Part shown: positions 17,985 to 27,027 of the stretch, piece after piece
Numbering within the stretch: the first letter of the stretch is position 1
Layout: each line of letters opens with the position of its first letter
NCBI RefSeq assembly: GCF_000016185.1
Contig: NC_011420.2
Coordinates: 640,501 to 704,500, forward strand
Length of the DNA stretch: 64,000 bases
Origin: Rhodospirillum centenum SW
GTDB taxonomy: Bacteria; Pseudomonadota; Alphaproteobacteria; Azospirillales; Azospirillaceae
Direction of reading: 5' to 3'
Made by a program: the position numbers and the translations under genes
The notes under the pieces: generated by a model
What the model was told of the DNA's origin: nothing
The model's input: the letters and a program-made list of their open reading frames with translations, nothing else
Databases searched by the model: none

Positions 17985-19778
17985 TCACCGCCCCCCGGAA
18001 CTGCCCGCCGGAACGGACGCCACCTGGGCGACGGCCGGAGGATCGACGGGATTGATGGCAAGGGCATGGATGATCTCGGGCGATTGCGCGTCCTGCGGCC
18101 GGACCCCCAGCAGCGGGCCGGCCTGGGCCACGATGCGCCCCCCGGTGGGGGCGCCCACCCAGCCGCCCGTGGCATAGCCGAAGCTCTTCTTGTTCCCCTT
18201 GGGCTCGTCCACCATCACGTAGACCACGTATTTCGGATCGTTCATGGGGAACACGCCGAGGAAGGAGGAGATGAGCGCCTTTCTGGCATAGCCGCCATTC
18301 TTGACCTTCTCGGCCGTGCCGGTCTTGCCGCCCACCAGATAGCCCGGCGCATCCGCCATCCTGGCCGTGCCCTCGGTGACGACGATGCGCATCAGCTTGC
18401 GCAGCGTGTCGCTGGTCTGCTCACTGACGATCCGGGTGCCGGGAATCTCTGCGTCGCGGTCGCGCTTCAGCAGGGTCGCCGGATGCATGATGCCGCCGTT
18501 CACCACGCCGGCGGCGGCGGTGACCAGATGCACCGGGCTGACGGACATGCCGTGCCCGAAGCTGATGGTCATCATGTTCACGTCGCGCCAGGGGTTGGGG
18601 ATGATCGGCCAGCCCATCTCCGGCAGTTCCAGCGAGGCGGGCCGGGCGAAGCCCAGCTTCGTCATGAACTCCTTCTGGGCGACGGGGCCGACCTGCTCGG
18701 CCATCCGCACCGAGCCGATGTTGGACGAATGCTTGAACACGTCCACCACGTCCATCCAGCGGTTCTCCGCATGGAAGTCGGAGATGGTGAAGCGGCCGAT
18801 GCGGATCGGGCGCGTCGCGTCGAACATGTCGCGCAGCTTCACCCGGCCCGACTCCAGGGCCAGCGCCGTGTTGAAGATCTTGAAGGTGGAGCCCATCTCA
18901 TACACGCCCAGCGTGTTCCGGTTGAACCGCGGGTCCAGGTCCTGCTGCTCCTGCGGGGGCGGCGGATTGTGCGGATCGAAGTCGGGCAGGCTGACCATCG
19001 CCAGCAGCTCGCCGGTCTTGACGTCCATCACCATGCCGGCGCCGCCGATCGCCTGGAAGTCGTCGATCGCGGTCTGCACCTCCCGGCGCAGGATGTGCTG
19101 CAGCCGCACGTCGATGGACAGGCGCAGCGGCTCCTGGTTCTCCTTCAGGCGGCGGTCGAACGCCTGTTCGATCCCCATCAGGCCGACATTGTCGACCCCG
19201 GAGAAGCCGACGACATGGGCGGCAAGGCTGCCCTGCGGGTAGATGCGCCGCTCCTCCCGCTGGAAGGCCAGGCCGGGGATGCCCAGGCGGTTCACCTCAT
19301 AGACCTGACGCGGGGTCAGGTTGCGCTTGATCCAGACGAAACGCTTGTCGCTCTGCAACTCGGCCAGGACATCCTGTTCCTTGATGTCCAGCACTTCGGT
19401 CAGGCGCCGGGCCGCCTCCTTCGGGTCGATCACCAGCTTCGGGTCGGCGAACAGCGACTCCGTCGTCAGCGACGACGCCAGCAGCACGCCGTTGCGGTCC
19501 ACGATGTCAGCGCGGCTGGTCGGGGCCTTGGCCCCGGCGGCGCGGGCCACCTGCGGCTCGCCGCCCCGGCTCAGCACCGTCGCGTCCAGCAGCTTCAGCC
19601 CGACCGCGCCGAAGGCCAGCGCGAACATGGCCGCCGTCACGACCAGCCGATGGCGCCCCTGCTCCAGAGCCGGGTTGCCGTGCGGCTGCCAGCGGACCCG
19701 CGGTTCCGTCCGCGGGGCGTGCGGCCGGTCGAGGCCGGTCATGTCGAAGCCGGTCAGCGACAGGGGCGCGTCGGTCAT
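17985..19778 (-). CDS. ftsI: Septal transpeptidase FtsI (PBP3)
   Basis: FtsI is the class B penicillin-binding protein that cross-links septal peptidoglycan. The 597-residue protein has a cytosolic tail of about 43 residues, one membrane span near 44-62, the pedestal domain beginning RADIVDRNGVLLA near 89, and the transpeptidase domain with STFK at 297-300 (Ser297 nucleophile), SSN at 351-353 and KTG at 485-487. All three catalytic motifs are present. Its ATG overlaps the ftsL stop by four bases. The partner glycosyltransferase FtsW is encoded six genes downstream in the same operon. Confidence 0.97.
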   Translation of the reverse strand: MTDAPLSLTGFDMTGLDRPHAPRTEPRVRWQPHGNPALEQGRHRLVVTAAMFALAFGAVGLKLLDATVLSRGGEPQVARAAGAKAPTSRADIVDRNGVLLASSLTTESLFADPKLVIDPKEAARRLTEVLDIKEQDVLAELQSDKRFVWIKRNLTPRQVYEVNRLGIPGLAFQREERRIYPQGSLAAHVVGFSGVDNVGLMGIEQAFDRRLKENQEPLRLSIDVRLQHILRREVQTAIDDFQAIGGAGMVMDVKTGELLAMVSLPDFDPHNPPPPQEQQDLDPRFNRNTLGVYEMGSTFKIFNTALALESGRVKLRDMFDATRPIRIGRFTISDFHAENRWMDVVDVFKHSSNIGSVRMAEQVGPVAQKEFMTKLGFARPASLELPEMGWPIIPNPWRDVNMMTISFGHGMSVSPVHLVTAAAGVVNGGIMHPATLLKRDRDAEIPGTRIVSEQTSDTLRKLMRIVVTEGTARMADAPGYLVGGKTGTAEKVKNGGYARKALISSFLGVFPMNDPKYVVYVMVDEPKGNKKSFGYATGGWVGAPTGGRIVAQAGPLLGVRPQDAQSPEIIHALAINPVDPPAVAQVASVPAGSSGGR

Positions 19779-20191
19779 CGGGGGGCTCCGTAGGTGGCGA
19801 GAACGACGGGGGCGTCCGGACGGGGCGCGTCACGCCGCGGGCTGTGCGCCGGCGCCGCGGCCCGGCCGGGCTTGCGCGCCGGGACCGGGACCGTGACGGT
19901 CGCCAGCAGCTCGGGCTGCTTCTCCGGAAGGGCGTCCAGGGAGACGATCTGTTCAGCGCGGGTGGGTTGCAGCAGCAGGTGCTGGGCCACCAGGGCCTCC
20001 AGCCGCGTCGGATCGTTGAGATAGGCCCATTCCGCCCGCAGCACCTGGATCGCCTCCTGCTCGGCGACGATCTGGCGGTTCAGCGAGGAGAGCTTCTCCG
20101 CCTGTTCCTGCACCCGGTAGCTGGTCTGGTACAGGATCACGCTGGCCAGCGAGGCGAGGGCGATCCAGACGATGGTGGATTTGCCGATCAT
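19775..20191 (-). CDS. ftsL: Cell division protein FtsL
   Basis: FtsL is a small bitopic protein that forms a coiled-coil complex with FtsB and FtsQ at the septum. The 138-residue product has a very short N-terminus, one membrane span (about residues 7-21) and a heptad-rich periplasmic helix ([18 protein letters not shown]) to about 60, then the conserved [11 protein letters not shown] element and a Pro/Ala-rich tail. It overlaps rsmH upstream and ftsI downstream by four bases each. The tail past residue 95 is longer than in many relatives. Confidence 0.93.
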   Translation of the reverse strand: MIGKSTIVWIALASLASVILYQTSYRVQEQAEKLSSLNRQIVAEQEAIQVLRAEWAYLNDPTRLEALVAQHLLLQPTRAEQIVSLDALPEKQPELLATVTVPVPARKPGRAAAPAHSPRRDAPRPDAPVVLATYGAPR

Positions 20192-21177
20192 GCGGCGTCT
20201 CCCAGGCGACGGGCGGGGGCCGAGGTGCGTTCGGCGCTGCGCAGCCGCGCCGAACGGGCGCGGGGATTGGCGGCCAGTTCCGCCGGCGCGGGCGTGACGC
20301 CCGACCGGGCGATCAGGCGGAAGGTCGGCGCCGGGGCGTCGGCCGGGGCCGGCAGGTGGCGCGACGGAGCGGGGGCTGCGGCGGAACGGCTGCGCAGGAA
20401 CTCCTTCACCACCCGGTCTTCCAGCGAATGGAAGGTGACCACGGCCAGCCGGCCGCCGGGGGCCAGCAGCCGCTCGGCCGCGGCCAGACCACGCTCCAGC
20501 TCGCCCAGCTCGTCGTTCACGGCGATGCGCAGCGCCTGGAAGGTGCGGGTGGCGGGATCGATGCCGTCCTTCGACTTCGGCACGACGGAGCGCACGATCT
20601 CGGCAAGGTCCAGGGTGCGGGTGATGGGAGCCTCGCGCCGGCGCGCCACGATGGCGCGGGCGACGCGGCGGGAGTGCCGCTCCTCCCCATAGCGCCAGAC
20701 GATGTCGGCGATCTCCGCCTCGTCCCGCTCGTTGACGATGTCGGCGGCCGTCGTCCCATGCGATCCCATCCGCATGTCGAGCGGACCGTCGAAGCGGAAG
20801 GAGAAGCCGCGTGACGGATCGTCGATCTGGGGGGAGGAGACCCCGATGTCCAGCGCGATGCCGTCCACGCGGGTGATGCCGTGCGCAGCCAGCAGCGACT
20901 CCATGCAGCCGAAGGTGCCGTCAAGGACGGTCAGCCGGCCGGGATGCCGGGCTGCCAGCGCATGGCCGCGGGCCACCGCGGCGGGGTCGCGGTCGATCGC
21001 CCAGACGGTGCAGGCGGCCGAGGCCAGCAGGGCGGCGGTGTAGCCGCCGGCGCCGAAGGTCCCGTCCACCAGAACAGCACCGTCGCGGGGGGCGAGGGCG
21101 TCCACCACCTCGTCGCGCAGGACGGGGATGTGCAGCGACGGGGCGTCCACGGCCCCCGGGGTCGGGCCGGCCGTCAT
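20188..21177 (-). CDS. rsmH: 16S rRNA m4C1402 methyltransferase RsmH (MraW)
   Basis: RsmH uses S-adenosylmethionine to methylate N4 of C1402 in 16S rRNA. The 329-residue protein has [13 protein letters not shown] near 16-28, the SAM loop [15 protein letters not shown] near 38-52, [18 protein letters not shown] near 110-127, and a C-terminal [15 protein letters not shown] motif, all specific to this family. Start at the ATG at 21177 overlaps the mraZ stop by four bases. Position directly after mraZ is the standard dcw opening. Confidence 0.96.
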   Translation of the reverse strand: MTAGPTPGAVDAPSLHIPVLRDEVVDALAPRDGAVLVDGTFGAGGYTAALLASAACTVWAIDRDPAAVARGHALAARHPGRLTVLDGTFGCMESLLAAHGITRVDGIALDIGVSSPQIDDPSRGFSFRFDGPLDMRMGSHGTTAADIVNERDEAEIADIVWRYGEERHSRRVARAIVARRREAPITRTLDLAEIVRSVVPKSKDGIDPATRTFQALRIAVNDELGELERGLAAAERLLAPGGRLAVVTFHSLEDRVVKEFLRSRSAAAPAPSRHLPAPADAPAPTFRLIARSGVTPAPAELAANPRARSARLRSAERTSAPARRLGDAA

Positions 21178-21665
21178 GACGCCCCCCTGGCCAGGGCCGA
21201 GGTGCGGGCGAGCACGGTGGACAGCGAGATGTTGTTGGCGCGGGCCACGTCGCGGCTCTGCGCCTCGTGCGCCGCGAAGGCCGCCGGGTCCCAGAGCTGG
21301 AAGGTCTTGCGCCGGCCGACGAAGGAGATGGACTCGCCGATCCCGGCGAACTCCAGGTAGGGCTCGGGGATGATGATGCGGCCCTCGGGGTCGATCTGAA
21401 GCCGCACGGAACCGCCGAACACCGTCGTCTCGATGGTGTCGCGCAGGTCCTCCGGCATGTCGGGATTGTCGAGCGCGAGGGAGAGCTGCTCCAGGAAGTC
21501 GATGCTGCACGCATCCAGCGCGTTGGCCTGGAGCGAGCGGAAGACGATCAGTTCCACCGGCCCGCCGCCCGTCACATGCCCCAAGGATGTGCGGAAGGGT
21601 GCGGGCACCGAGACCCGGCCCTTCTTGTCAACCTTGTTGACGTATGTGGACAGGAACAGCGCCAT
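21174..21665 (-). CDS. mraZ: Transcriptional regulator MraZ
   Basis: MraZ is a DNA-binding protein with two SpoVT/AbrB-like swapped-hairpin domains that controls the dcw operon. The 163-residue protein begins [25 protein letters not shown], the first AbrB motif, and repeats the DPEGRIIIP element near 105-113, where the second domain carries the D-x-x-G-R signature. It is first in the operon and overlaps rsmH. A large set of TGGG boxes starts about 85 bases upstream of its ATG and fits autoregulation, which is established for MraZ in other bacteria. Confidence 0.95.
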   Translation of the reverse strand: MALFLSTYVNKVDKKGRVSVPAPFRTSLGHVTGGGPVELIVFRSLQANALDACSIDFLEQLSLALDNPDMPEDLRDTIETTVFGGSVRLQIDPEGRIIIPEPYLEFAGIGESISFVGRRKTFQLWDPAAFAAHEAQSRDVARANNISLSTVLARTSALARGAS

Positions 21666-21751
21666 CGCCCCCCACGATCCGGCACCTCCCCGATGCCGAC
21701 CCTGTTTCGGAAATCCCCTCCTCGACCGCCGCCCGCCCCGCTGGCGCGGAG

Positions 21752-21898
21752 TGGGTCGGAATGGGCCGACCTTCCCGATTTATGGGTAGGATTGGGATAC
21801 CATGGGACGTCATGGGCGTCAATGGGACGGCAGAGTAAAGTGCCTGATCGGCCAAGAATTTTCGGGGGGCTGTGGGTAGGTCTGGGGAATTCCTGGGG
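21752..21898 (+). promoter_or_regulatory. Extended array of MraZ-type TGGG boxes
   Basis: Ten TGGG tetramers are seen on the plus strand. Starts are 21752, 21762, 21783, 21793, 21803, 21813, 21823, then 21873, 21883 and 21894. Five in a row have exact ten-base spacing, and the two earlier copies also differ by ten. Known MraZ operators consist of about three or four TGGG-N repeats with five-base spacers, that is, the same period. The array covers the predicted mraZ promoter. Here the boxes read TGGG on the strand opposite to mraZ. Confidence 0.75.
21794..21822 (-). promoter_or_regulatory. Predicted dcw (mraZ) promoter inside the TGGG array
   Basis: On the minus strand TTGACG (21822-21817) is followed after exactly 17 bases by TATCCC (21799-21794). 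The -35 box is nearly ideal; the -10 box is acceptable for a GC-rich genome. Transcription would start near 21787, giving a leader of about 120 bases. Four TGGG boxes overlap or touch these elements, so bound MraZ would compete with RNA polymerase. Confidence 0.6.
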
Positions 21899-22142
21899 AT
21901 AAAACGGGAGAACTGCGGGAACCATTCAGGAAAGCTCACGGATCCGTCGGCGAAGACGGGTTCCGTTCATCTTTTGTTCCTTTCGAAAACAACAATAATT
22001 CGGCGGCATCTCTTTGAGCCGCTTGTCACCCCTTGGGGAAGCGTGGGGGTGATTCTTCCGGCCCCTCAGGCGGGGCGGGACGGGGCCGGCCGGACCGGCA
22101 GCCGTGTCACCCGGGAGTCATGCCGGAACCCCGCGTCGCAGG

Positions 22143-22158
22143 CCACAAGATATTGTGG
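22143..22158. repeat. Perfect inverted repeat CCACAA-N4-TTGTGG
   Basis: Six-base arms flank GATA, and a further ATTGTGG copy lies at 22183-22189. The symmetry resembles a dimeric regulator site. It sits about 180 bases after the rnpB 3' end and about 330 bases upstream of the predicted mraZ promoter. No regulator can be named. Confidence 0.4.
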
Positions 22159-22312
22159 CGCTGCCCCGATTTTTCTGAGGGTATTGTGGGCGGACTTTGA
22201 ACCTCAGCCTGCGCGTGCCCTGCGCCCTGGAAGCCCCTGCCCGCGAAGGGGCTGTGCGGGTGCTTCCGGCAACCGTTTTCGCGGGCCCGAAAGGGGCAAA
22301 TATCCGCAAGCA

Positions 22313-22330
22313 TTCCGCAGTCCTGCGGAA
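22313..22330 (-). terminator. Possible rnpB terminator hairpin
   Basis: TTCCGCAG and CTGCGGAA form an exact palindrome immediately after the rnpB 3' end on the minus strand. The following bases (TGCTTGCGGATATTTG) are only moderately T-rich, so termination efficiency is uncertain. Confidence 0.4.
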
Positions 22331-22337
22331 AATCAAG

Positions 22338-22769
<432 letters not shown>

Positions 22770-22779
22770 GGCGCGATAG

Positions 22780-23544
22780 TTAGGCGTTTCGCTCCGTCCA
22801 GGCAACAGCGGCGATGCGCGCCAATGCGCGCAGCCGGCATACGTCGCCGGCATCGGGGCGCAAGGGGCCGGACAAGGCCGCCGGATGCCAGTGCCGCCGG
22901 AAGGCCGTCAGCACCTGTCCGGCCGTCCCGTCCCATGCCGTCCCGTCCCATGCCGTCCCAGGGGAGGGCAGGGGCTCGTAGCCCACGGCGGCCAGCAGGG
23001 ACGCGACCTCCGCCTCCGTCCAGGGGGCGTCGTCGGCCGCGGCCGGTTCAGGCCAGGCACCGATGCCGGCCCGGGCCAGCCGCGGCCAGTCGAACAACTC
23101 GCCCGGGTCCTCCTTGCGCGCGGGCGCCACGTCGGAATGGCCCAGCACATGCAGCGGCGGGATGCGGTAGTGCGCCACCAGATCGGCCGCCAGCGACTCC
23201 AGCGTCGCCATCTGCGCCTCGGGGAAGGGACGGTAGCCGAAGGCGTGGCCGGGATTGACCAGCTCGATCCCGATGGAGCGGCTGTTGACGTCGCGCTCGC
23301 CGCGCCAGAAGGACAGCCCGGCATGCCAGGCCCGGCGGTCCTCCCGCACCAGCCGGTAGAGCGTGCCGTCCTCGTCGATCACGTAATGGGCGCTGACCTC
23401 CGCCGCCGGGTCGCAGAGCCGCTCCAGCGCCTCCTCCGCCGTGCGCATGCCGGTATAGTGCAGCACCAGCATGTCGATGGCCGCTCCCGGCCGGCGCGGC
23501 CCGTGGTTGGGGGAGGGCAGGTCGATCAGCCGGAACCCGCTCAC
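22780..23544 (-). CDS. amiD: N-acetylmuramoyl-L-alanine amidase, AmiD/AmpD type
   Basis: This 254-residue protein is an Amidase_2 (T7-lysozyme fold) zinc amidase that cuts between MurNAc and L-alanine in peptidoglycan fragments. Zinc ligands are likely the His of LVLHYTG near 31 and the His and Asp of GHSDVAP-RK-DPG near 142-152. A C-terminal helical region starting PWTEAEV resembles a peptidoglycan-binding domain. There is no signal peptide, so a cytosolic recycling role like AmpD is possible. I chose a GTG start at 23544: it overlaps the exporter stop (GTGA) and has GGAG six bases upstream. A short duplication (GTAWD-GTAWD) sits near residue 205. Confidence 0.87.
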   Translation of the reverse strand: MSGFRLIDLPSPNHGPRRPGAAIDMLVLHYTGMRTAEEALERLCDPAAEVSAHYVIDEDGTLYRLVREDRRAWHAGLSFWRGERDVNSRSIGIELVNPGHAFGYRPFPEAQMATLESLAADLVAHYRIPPLHVLGHSDVAPARKEDPGELFDWPRLARAGIGAWPEPAAADDAPWTEAEVASLLAAVGYEPLPSPGTAWDGTAWDGTAGQVLTAFRRHWHPAALSGPLRPDAGDVCRLRALARIAAVAWTERNA

Positions 23545-24413
23545 GTCGTGCTCCGCGCCGGAGTCAGGCGGGGCCGGCGGACGATGATGACCCCGACTCC
23601 GCCCAGCGTCAGCAGGCCGCCGACCACGAGCTGCCACGTCACCGGCTCGCCCAGCGTCAGCACCCCGCCGCCGACTCCGAACACCGGCACCAGCAGCAGG
23701 AAGGGCACCGTCTGGTTCACGTCGAACCGCCGCACCAGCGGATACCAGAAGGCATAGGCGAGGATGGTCGCCAGCAGCGCCAGATAGGCGAGGCAGGCCA
23801 GACCCAGCCAGTCGGCGTTCCGGATCTGCTCCATCTGTCCCGACTCGAACACGAGCGACAGCGCCAGGAGCTGGGGCACGGCGAACAGCGCCATGTAGGC
23901 GTTCAGCGTCTTCCAGTCGATGCCGCCCAGCCATTTGAGCTGGATGTTGGAGAAGGCGAAGGCCAGCGCCGCGCCGACGATCATCAGGACGTGCGGCACG
24001 CTGGTGCGCTCGTCGGGCACGCCGGCGATCACGGCGACACCGGCGAAGGCCACGGCCATGCCCAGGGCGCGCCGCCAGCCCAGCCGGTCCTTGAAGAAGA
24101 TCGCGGCGAACATCGAGGCGAACGGCACCTGGAGCTGGATGGCGATGGAGGCGGTGGAGGCGTCCACCTGCTGCACGCCCATGAAGACCAGCGGGAAGTG
24201 CAGGCCCCCCATCACCAGGGAATAGAGGGCCATCTGCCGCCAGTGCCCCCGCGGCGGCTTCACGAAGGGCAGCAGAATCGCCGCGACCAGCGCGAAGCGC
24301 AGGGTCATCAGCAGGAGCGGCGAGAATTCGGTCATCGCCACCTTGGCGACGACGAAGTTGAAGCCCCAGATCGCCATCACCGTCAGCGCCTGGAGCATGT
24401 GGAGCGGGGTCAT
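23541..24413 (-). CDS. DMT-superfamily EamA transporter
   Basis: This 290-residue integral membrane protein has ten predicted spans in two EamA repeats, the first starting MAIWGFNFVVAKVAM and the second near VLMIVGAALAFAFSNIQ. Members export metabolites or amino-acid derivatives; E. coli EamA moves cysteine and O-acetylserine. The WGFNF and DRLGWRRALGMA features fit the family, but substrate cannot be told. It overlaps the ABC-F gene upstream by four bases and the amidase downstream by four, so the three are co-translated. Confidence 0.85.
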   Translation of the reverse strand: MTPLHMLQALTVMAIWGFNFVVAKVAMTEFSPLLLMTLRFALVAAILLPFVKPPRGHWRQMALYSLVMGGLHFPLVFMGVQQVDASTASIAIQLQVPFASMFAAIFFKDRLGWRRALGMAVAFAGVAVIAGVPDERTSVPHVLMIVGAALAFAFSNIQLKWLGGIDWKTLNAYMALFAVPQLLALSLVFESGQMEQIRNADWLGLACLAYLALLATILAYAFWYPLVRRFDVNQTVPFLLLVPVFGVGGGVLTLGEPVTWQLVVGGLLTLGGVGVIIVRRPRLTPARSTT

Positions 24414-26221
24414 CGACCCAGCTCCTCCTTCAGGGACTCAAGCTCCAGCCAGCGGTCCTCGGCCGCGGCCAGTTCCGCCTGCGCCGTCGAGAGGTCTTCC
24501 GTCGCCCGGGCGAAACCGGCGGCGTCCTTCGTGTAGAAGGCGGGATCGGCCAGCTTCGCCTCCAGCGTGCCGATGCGAGCGGTCAGCGCGTCGATCCGGC
24601 CGGGCAGTTCGTCCAGTTCGCGCGCCTCCTTGAAGCTCAGCTTCGTCTTCGCCCGCGCCGGTGCCGCGGCAGCCGGGGCCGCCGGCTTTGCCGCGGGTGG
24701 CGGGGCGGCCGGGGCGGCGGGGCGGCGCTGCACCAGGTAGTCGCTGTAGCCGCCGGCATATTCCTGCACGTCGCCGTCCCCCTCCACCGCGATGGTGGAA
24801 GTGACCAGCCGGTCCAGGAAATCGCGGTCGTGGCTGACCAGCAGCAGCGTGCCCTCGTAGTCCGCGAGCACCTCCTCCAGCAGGTCCAGCGTGTCCATGT
24901 CCAGGTCGTTGGTCGGCTCGTCCAGCACCATCAGGTTGCTGGGCCGCGCGAACAGCCGGGCCAGCAGCAGCCGGTTGCGCTCACCGCCCGAGAGCGCCCG
25001 CGTCGGCTGGTCCATCATCGACGGGTCGAACAGGAAGTCCTTGAGGTAGGAGGCGATGTGACGGGGCTTGCCGCCGACCATGATGGTGTCGCCCCCGGCC
25101 GGCAGCAGCACCTGCTTCACCGTCGCCTCCGGGGCGAGCTGGGCCCGGCGCTGGTCGAAGATGACCATCTCCAGGTTCGTGCCGCGGCGGACGTTGCCCG
25201 AATCGGGCTCCATCTCCCCGGTCAGGATCTTCAGGAGCGTCGTCTTGCCCGCGCCGTTCGGCCCGATCAGCCCGACCCGGTCGCCGCGCAGGATGCGGGT
25301 GGAGAAGTCGCGCACGATGGTGCGCGTGCCCTCGGGTCCCGTGAACTCCTTGCCGATCCGCTCCGCCTCCAGCACCAGCCGGCCGGACAGGTCGGCCTCG
25401 GCCACCGCCATGGTCACCTGACGGGAGCGGATGCGCTCGGCCCGGTCCTGCCGCATGCCCTGGAGCCGGCGGACACGGCCCATGTTGCGGGTGCGGCGGG
25501 CGCTGATGCCGCCCTCCCACATCCATTTCAGCTCGGCCTTGATGCGCTGGTCGAGCTTGTGCGCGGCGGCCTCCTCCTCGGCGAAGACCTCGTCGCGCCA
25601 GGTCTCGAAGGCGGCGAAGCCCCGCTCCGTCTCCCGCATGGTGCCGCGGTCCAGCCAGAGCGTGCGGCGCGAGAGTGCGTTCAGGAAGGCGCGGTCGTGG
25701 CTGATCAGCAGCAGCCCGCCGCGGAAGGACTGCAGCTCGCGCTCCAGCCACTCGATGGTGGGAATGTCCAGATGGTTGGTCGGCTCGTCCAGCAGCAGCA
25801 CGTCCGGTTCGCCCACCAGGGCGCGGGCCAGGGCCGCGCGCCGCGATTCACCCCCCGACAGGGTGGCGCAGGCGCGGTCGCCGGGCAGGTCCAGCGCCTC
25901 CAGCACCGCATCCACCCGGTAGTGCGCCAGCTCGTCCAGTCCGGCCCCGACGAAATCGGCCACGGTGGGATGGGCACTGAAATCGGGTTCCTGCGCCAGA
26001 TGGGCGATCTTCGCCCCCGGCTGCACGAAGCGCTCGCCACGGTCGGGCACGACCAGACCGGCAAGGCACTTCATCAGGGTGGATTTGCCGCTGCCGTTGC
26101 GGCCGACAAGGCAGACCTTGTCGCCGCGGCCGATGCCCACATCCACGTCGTGGAACAGGGTCGTCGCGCCAAGCTCGATCGCGGCGCCCCGCAGGGCGAC
26201 CAGGGGAGGGGTAGCGGCCAT
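24410..26221 (-). CDS. ABC-F family ATPase (Uup-like)
   Basis: This 603-residue soluble protein carries two ABC ATPase domains and no membrane domain. Walker A motifs are GRNGSGKST near 40-48 and GPNGAGKTT near 320. Both signature motifs LSGGE and both Walker B/DEPTNHLD or DEPTNDLD elements are present. An Ala/Pro-rich linker leads to a C-terminal coiled coil (about 520-600), the layout of Uup. ABC-F proteins act on ribosomes or, for Uup, affect transposon excision and branched DNA. It starts 11 bases after the djlA-like stop. Confidence 0.9.
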   Translation of the reverse strand: MAATPPLVALRGAAIELGATTLFHDVDVGIGRGDKVCLVGRNGSGKSTLMKCLAGLVVPDRGERFVQPGAKIAHLAQEPDFSAHPTVADFVGAGLDELAHYRVDAVLEALDLPGDRACATLSGGESRRAALARALVGEPDVLLLDEPTNHLDIPTIEWLERELQSFRGGLLLISHDRAFLNALSRRTLWLDRGTMRETERGFAAFETWRDEVFAEEEAAAHKLDQRIKAELKWMWEGGISARRTRNMGRVRRLQGMRQDRAERIRSRQVTMAVAEADLSGRLVLEAERIGKEFTGPEGTRTIVRDFSTRILRGDRVGLIGPNGAGKTTLLKILTGEMEPDSGNVRRGTNLEMVIFDQRRAQLAPEATVKQVLLPAGGDTIMVGGKPRHIASYLKDFLFDPSMMDQPTRALSGGERNRLLLARLFARPSNLMVLDEPTNDLDMDTLDLLEEVLADYEGTLLLVSHDRDFLDRLVTSTIAVEGDGDVQEYAGGYSDYLVQRRPAAPAAPPPAAKPAAPAAAAPARAKTKLSFKEARELDELPGRIDALTARIGTLEAKLADPAFYTKDAAGFARATEDLSTAQAELAAAEDRWLELESLKEELGR

Positions 26222-26232
26222 GGGCCCTCGGG

Positions 26233-27027
26233 TCAGGGGGTGGCGATCTCGCCGGGCGTGCGGGCCGCGGCGCGGTCGCGTTCGATGCGGTCGTAGGCGG
26301 CGTTGATGGCGGCCATCTTGTCGTGCGCGATCTCGACGAACTCCGGCGGCAGGCCCTGGGCCATGACGCGGTCGGGGTGATGCTCCCGCACCAACCGCCG
26401 GTAGGCCGTCTTGATCTCGCTCATGTCCGCGGTCCGCGGCACGCCCAGCACGGCGTAGGGGTCGTCCAGCGGATCGGCGATGCCCGCCGCGGCCCCGCCG
26501 TGGATGCGGCGGATCTGCTCGTACTCGGCGTCGCTGAAACCGAACAGGCGGGCGACGGCGTGCAGGTAGGTCAGCTCCGCCGCGTGCAGCGTGCCGTCCG
26601 CCCTGGCGATGTGGAACAGGCCGCCCAGCAGGTCTTCCAGCACCGCGCGACGGTCGTGGAACATGCGGGCGAGCTGCTGCGCGTAGGGCTGGTATCCCGC
26701 GCTGTCACGCTTGGCGATGTCGAACAGGCGGCCGACATTGCGCAGCTCCTCCGGCGGGATGCTGAACACCTCCTTGAAGGCGTCCACCTCCTTGCGGTGG
26801 ACGACGCCGTCGGCCTTCGCCATCTTGGCGCTCAGCACGATCACGCCGACGGTGAAGGCGATGGTCTTGGTCTGGTCGGGGCGGCCCTGGTCGTCGGTTC
26901 CCTGCGGCTCGTCCAGCGAACGCAGCTCGTCCACCGCGTGGCCGGCCACGGCGCCCAGCAGGGCGCCCAACGGCCCGCCGATGGCGAAGCCGGCGGCCCC
27001 GCCCAGGATCTTGCCCCAGATGCTCAT
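26233..27027 (-). CDS. DjlA-like TerB/J-domain co-chaperone
   Basis: The 264-residue protein combines three parts: a glycine-zipper N-terminus (GKILGGAAGFAIGGPLG, about 5-30) that may insert in membrane, a TerB-like helical domain (about 60-180, with MAKADGVVHRKEVDAF and IARADGTLHAAELTYL acidic loops), and a C-terminal J domain (about 190-250) with the essential HPD in REHHPDRV. J domains stimulate DnaK. The ATG at 27027 is chosen because the homologous region begins there; the frame remains open further upstream. This gene order, djlA-like then amidase then rnpB then mraZ, is a common alphaproteobacterial arrangement. Confidence 0.87.
   Translation of the reverse strand: MSIWGKILGGAAGFAIGGPLGALLGAVAGHAVDELRSLDEPQGTDDQGRPDQTKTIAFTVGVIVLSAKMAKADGVVHRKEVDAFKEVFSIPPEELRNVGRLFDIAKRDSAGYQPYAQQLARMFHDRRAVLEDLLGGLFHIARADGTLHAAELTYLHAVARLFGFSDAEYEQIRRIHGGAAAGIADPLDDPYAVLGVPRTADMSEIKTAYRRLVREHHPDRVMAQGLPPEFVEIAHDKMAAINAAYDRIERDRAAARTPGEIATP

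Larger units (their letters stand above)
21899..22337. other. mraZ-rnpB intergenic region
   Basis: No established gene is visible. The segment contains an AT-rich patch (21965-22010), a 14-codon open frame with a ribosome site on the minus strand (21926-21970), an exact inverted repeat CCACAA-GATA-TTGTGG (22143-22158) whose right half recurs near 22183, and a palindrome just past the rnpB end. Minus-strand transcripts from rnpB would enter it. Confidence 0.55.

Noticed and set aside
21750-21900. CRISPR-like repeats
   Set aside because: Only four bases recur on a ten-base period; there are no long repeats or spacers. The pattern fits operator boxes.
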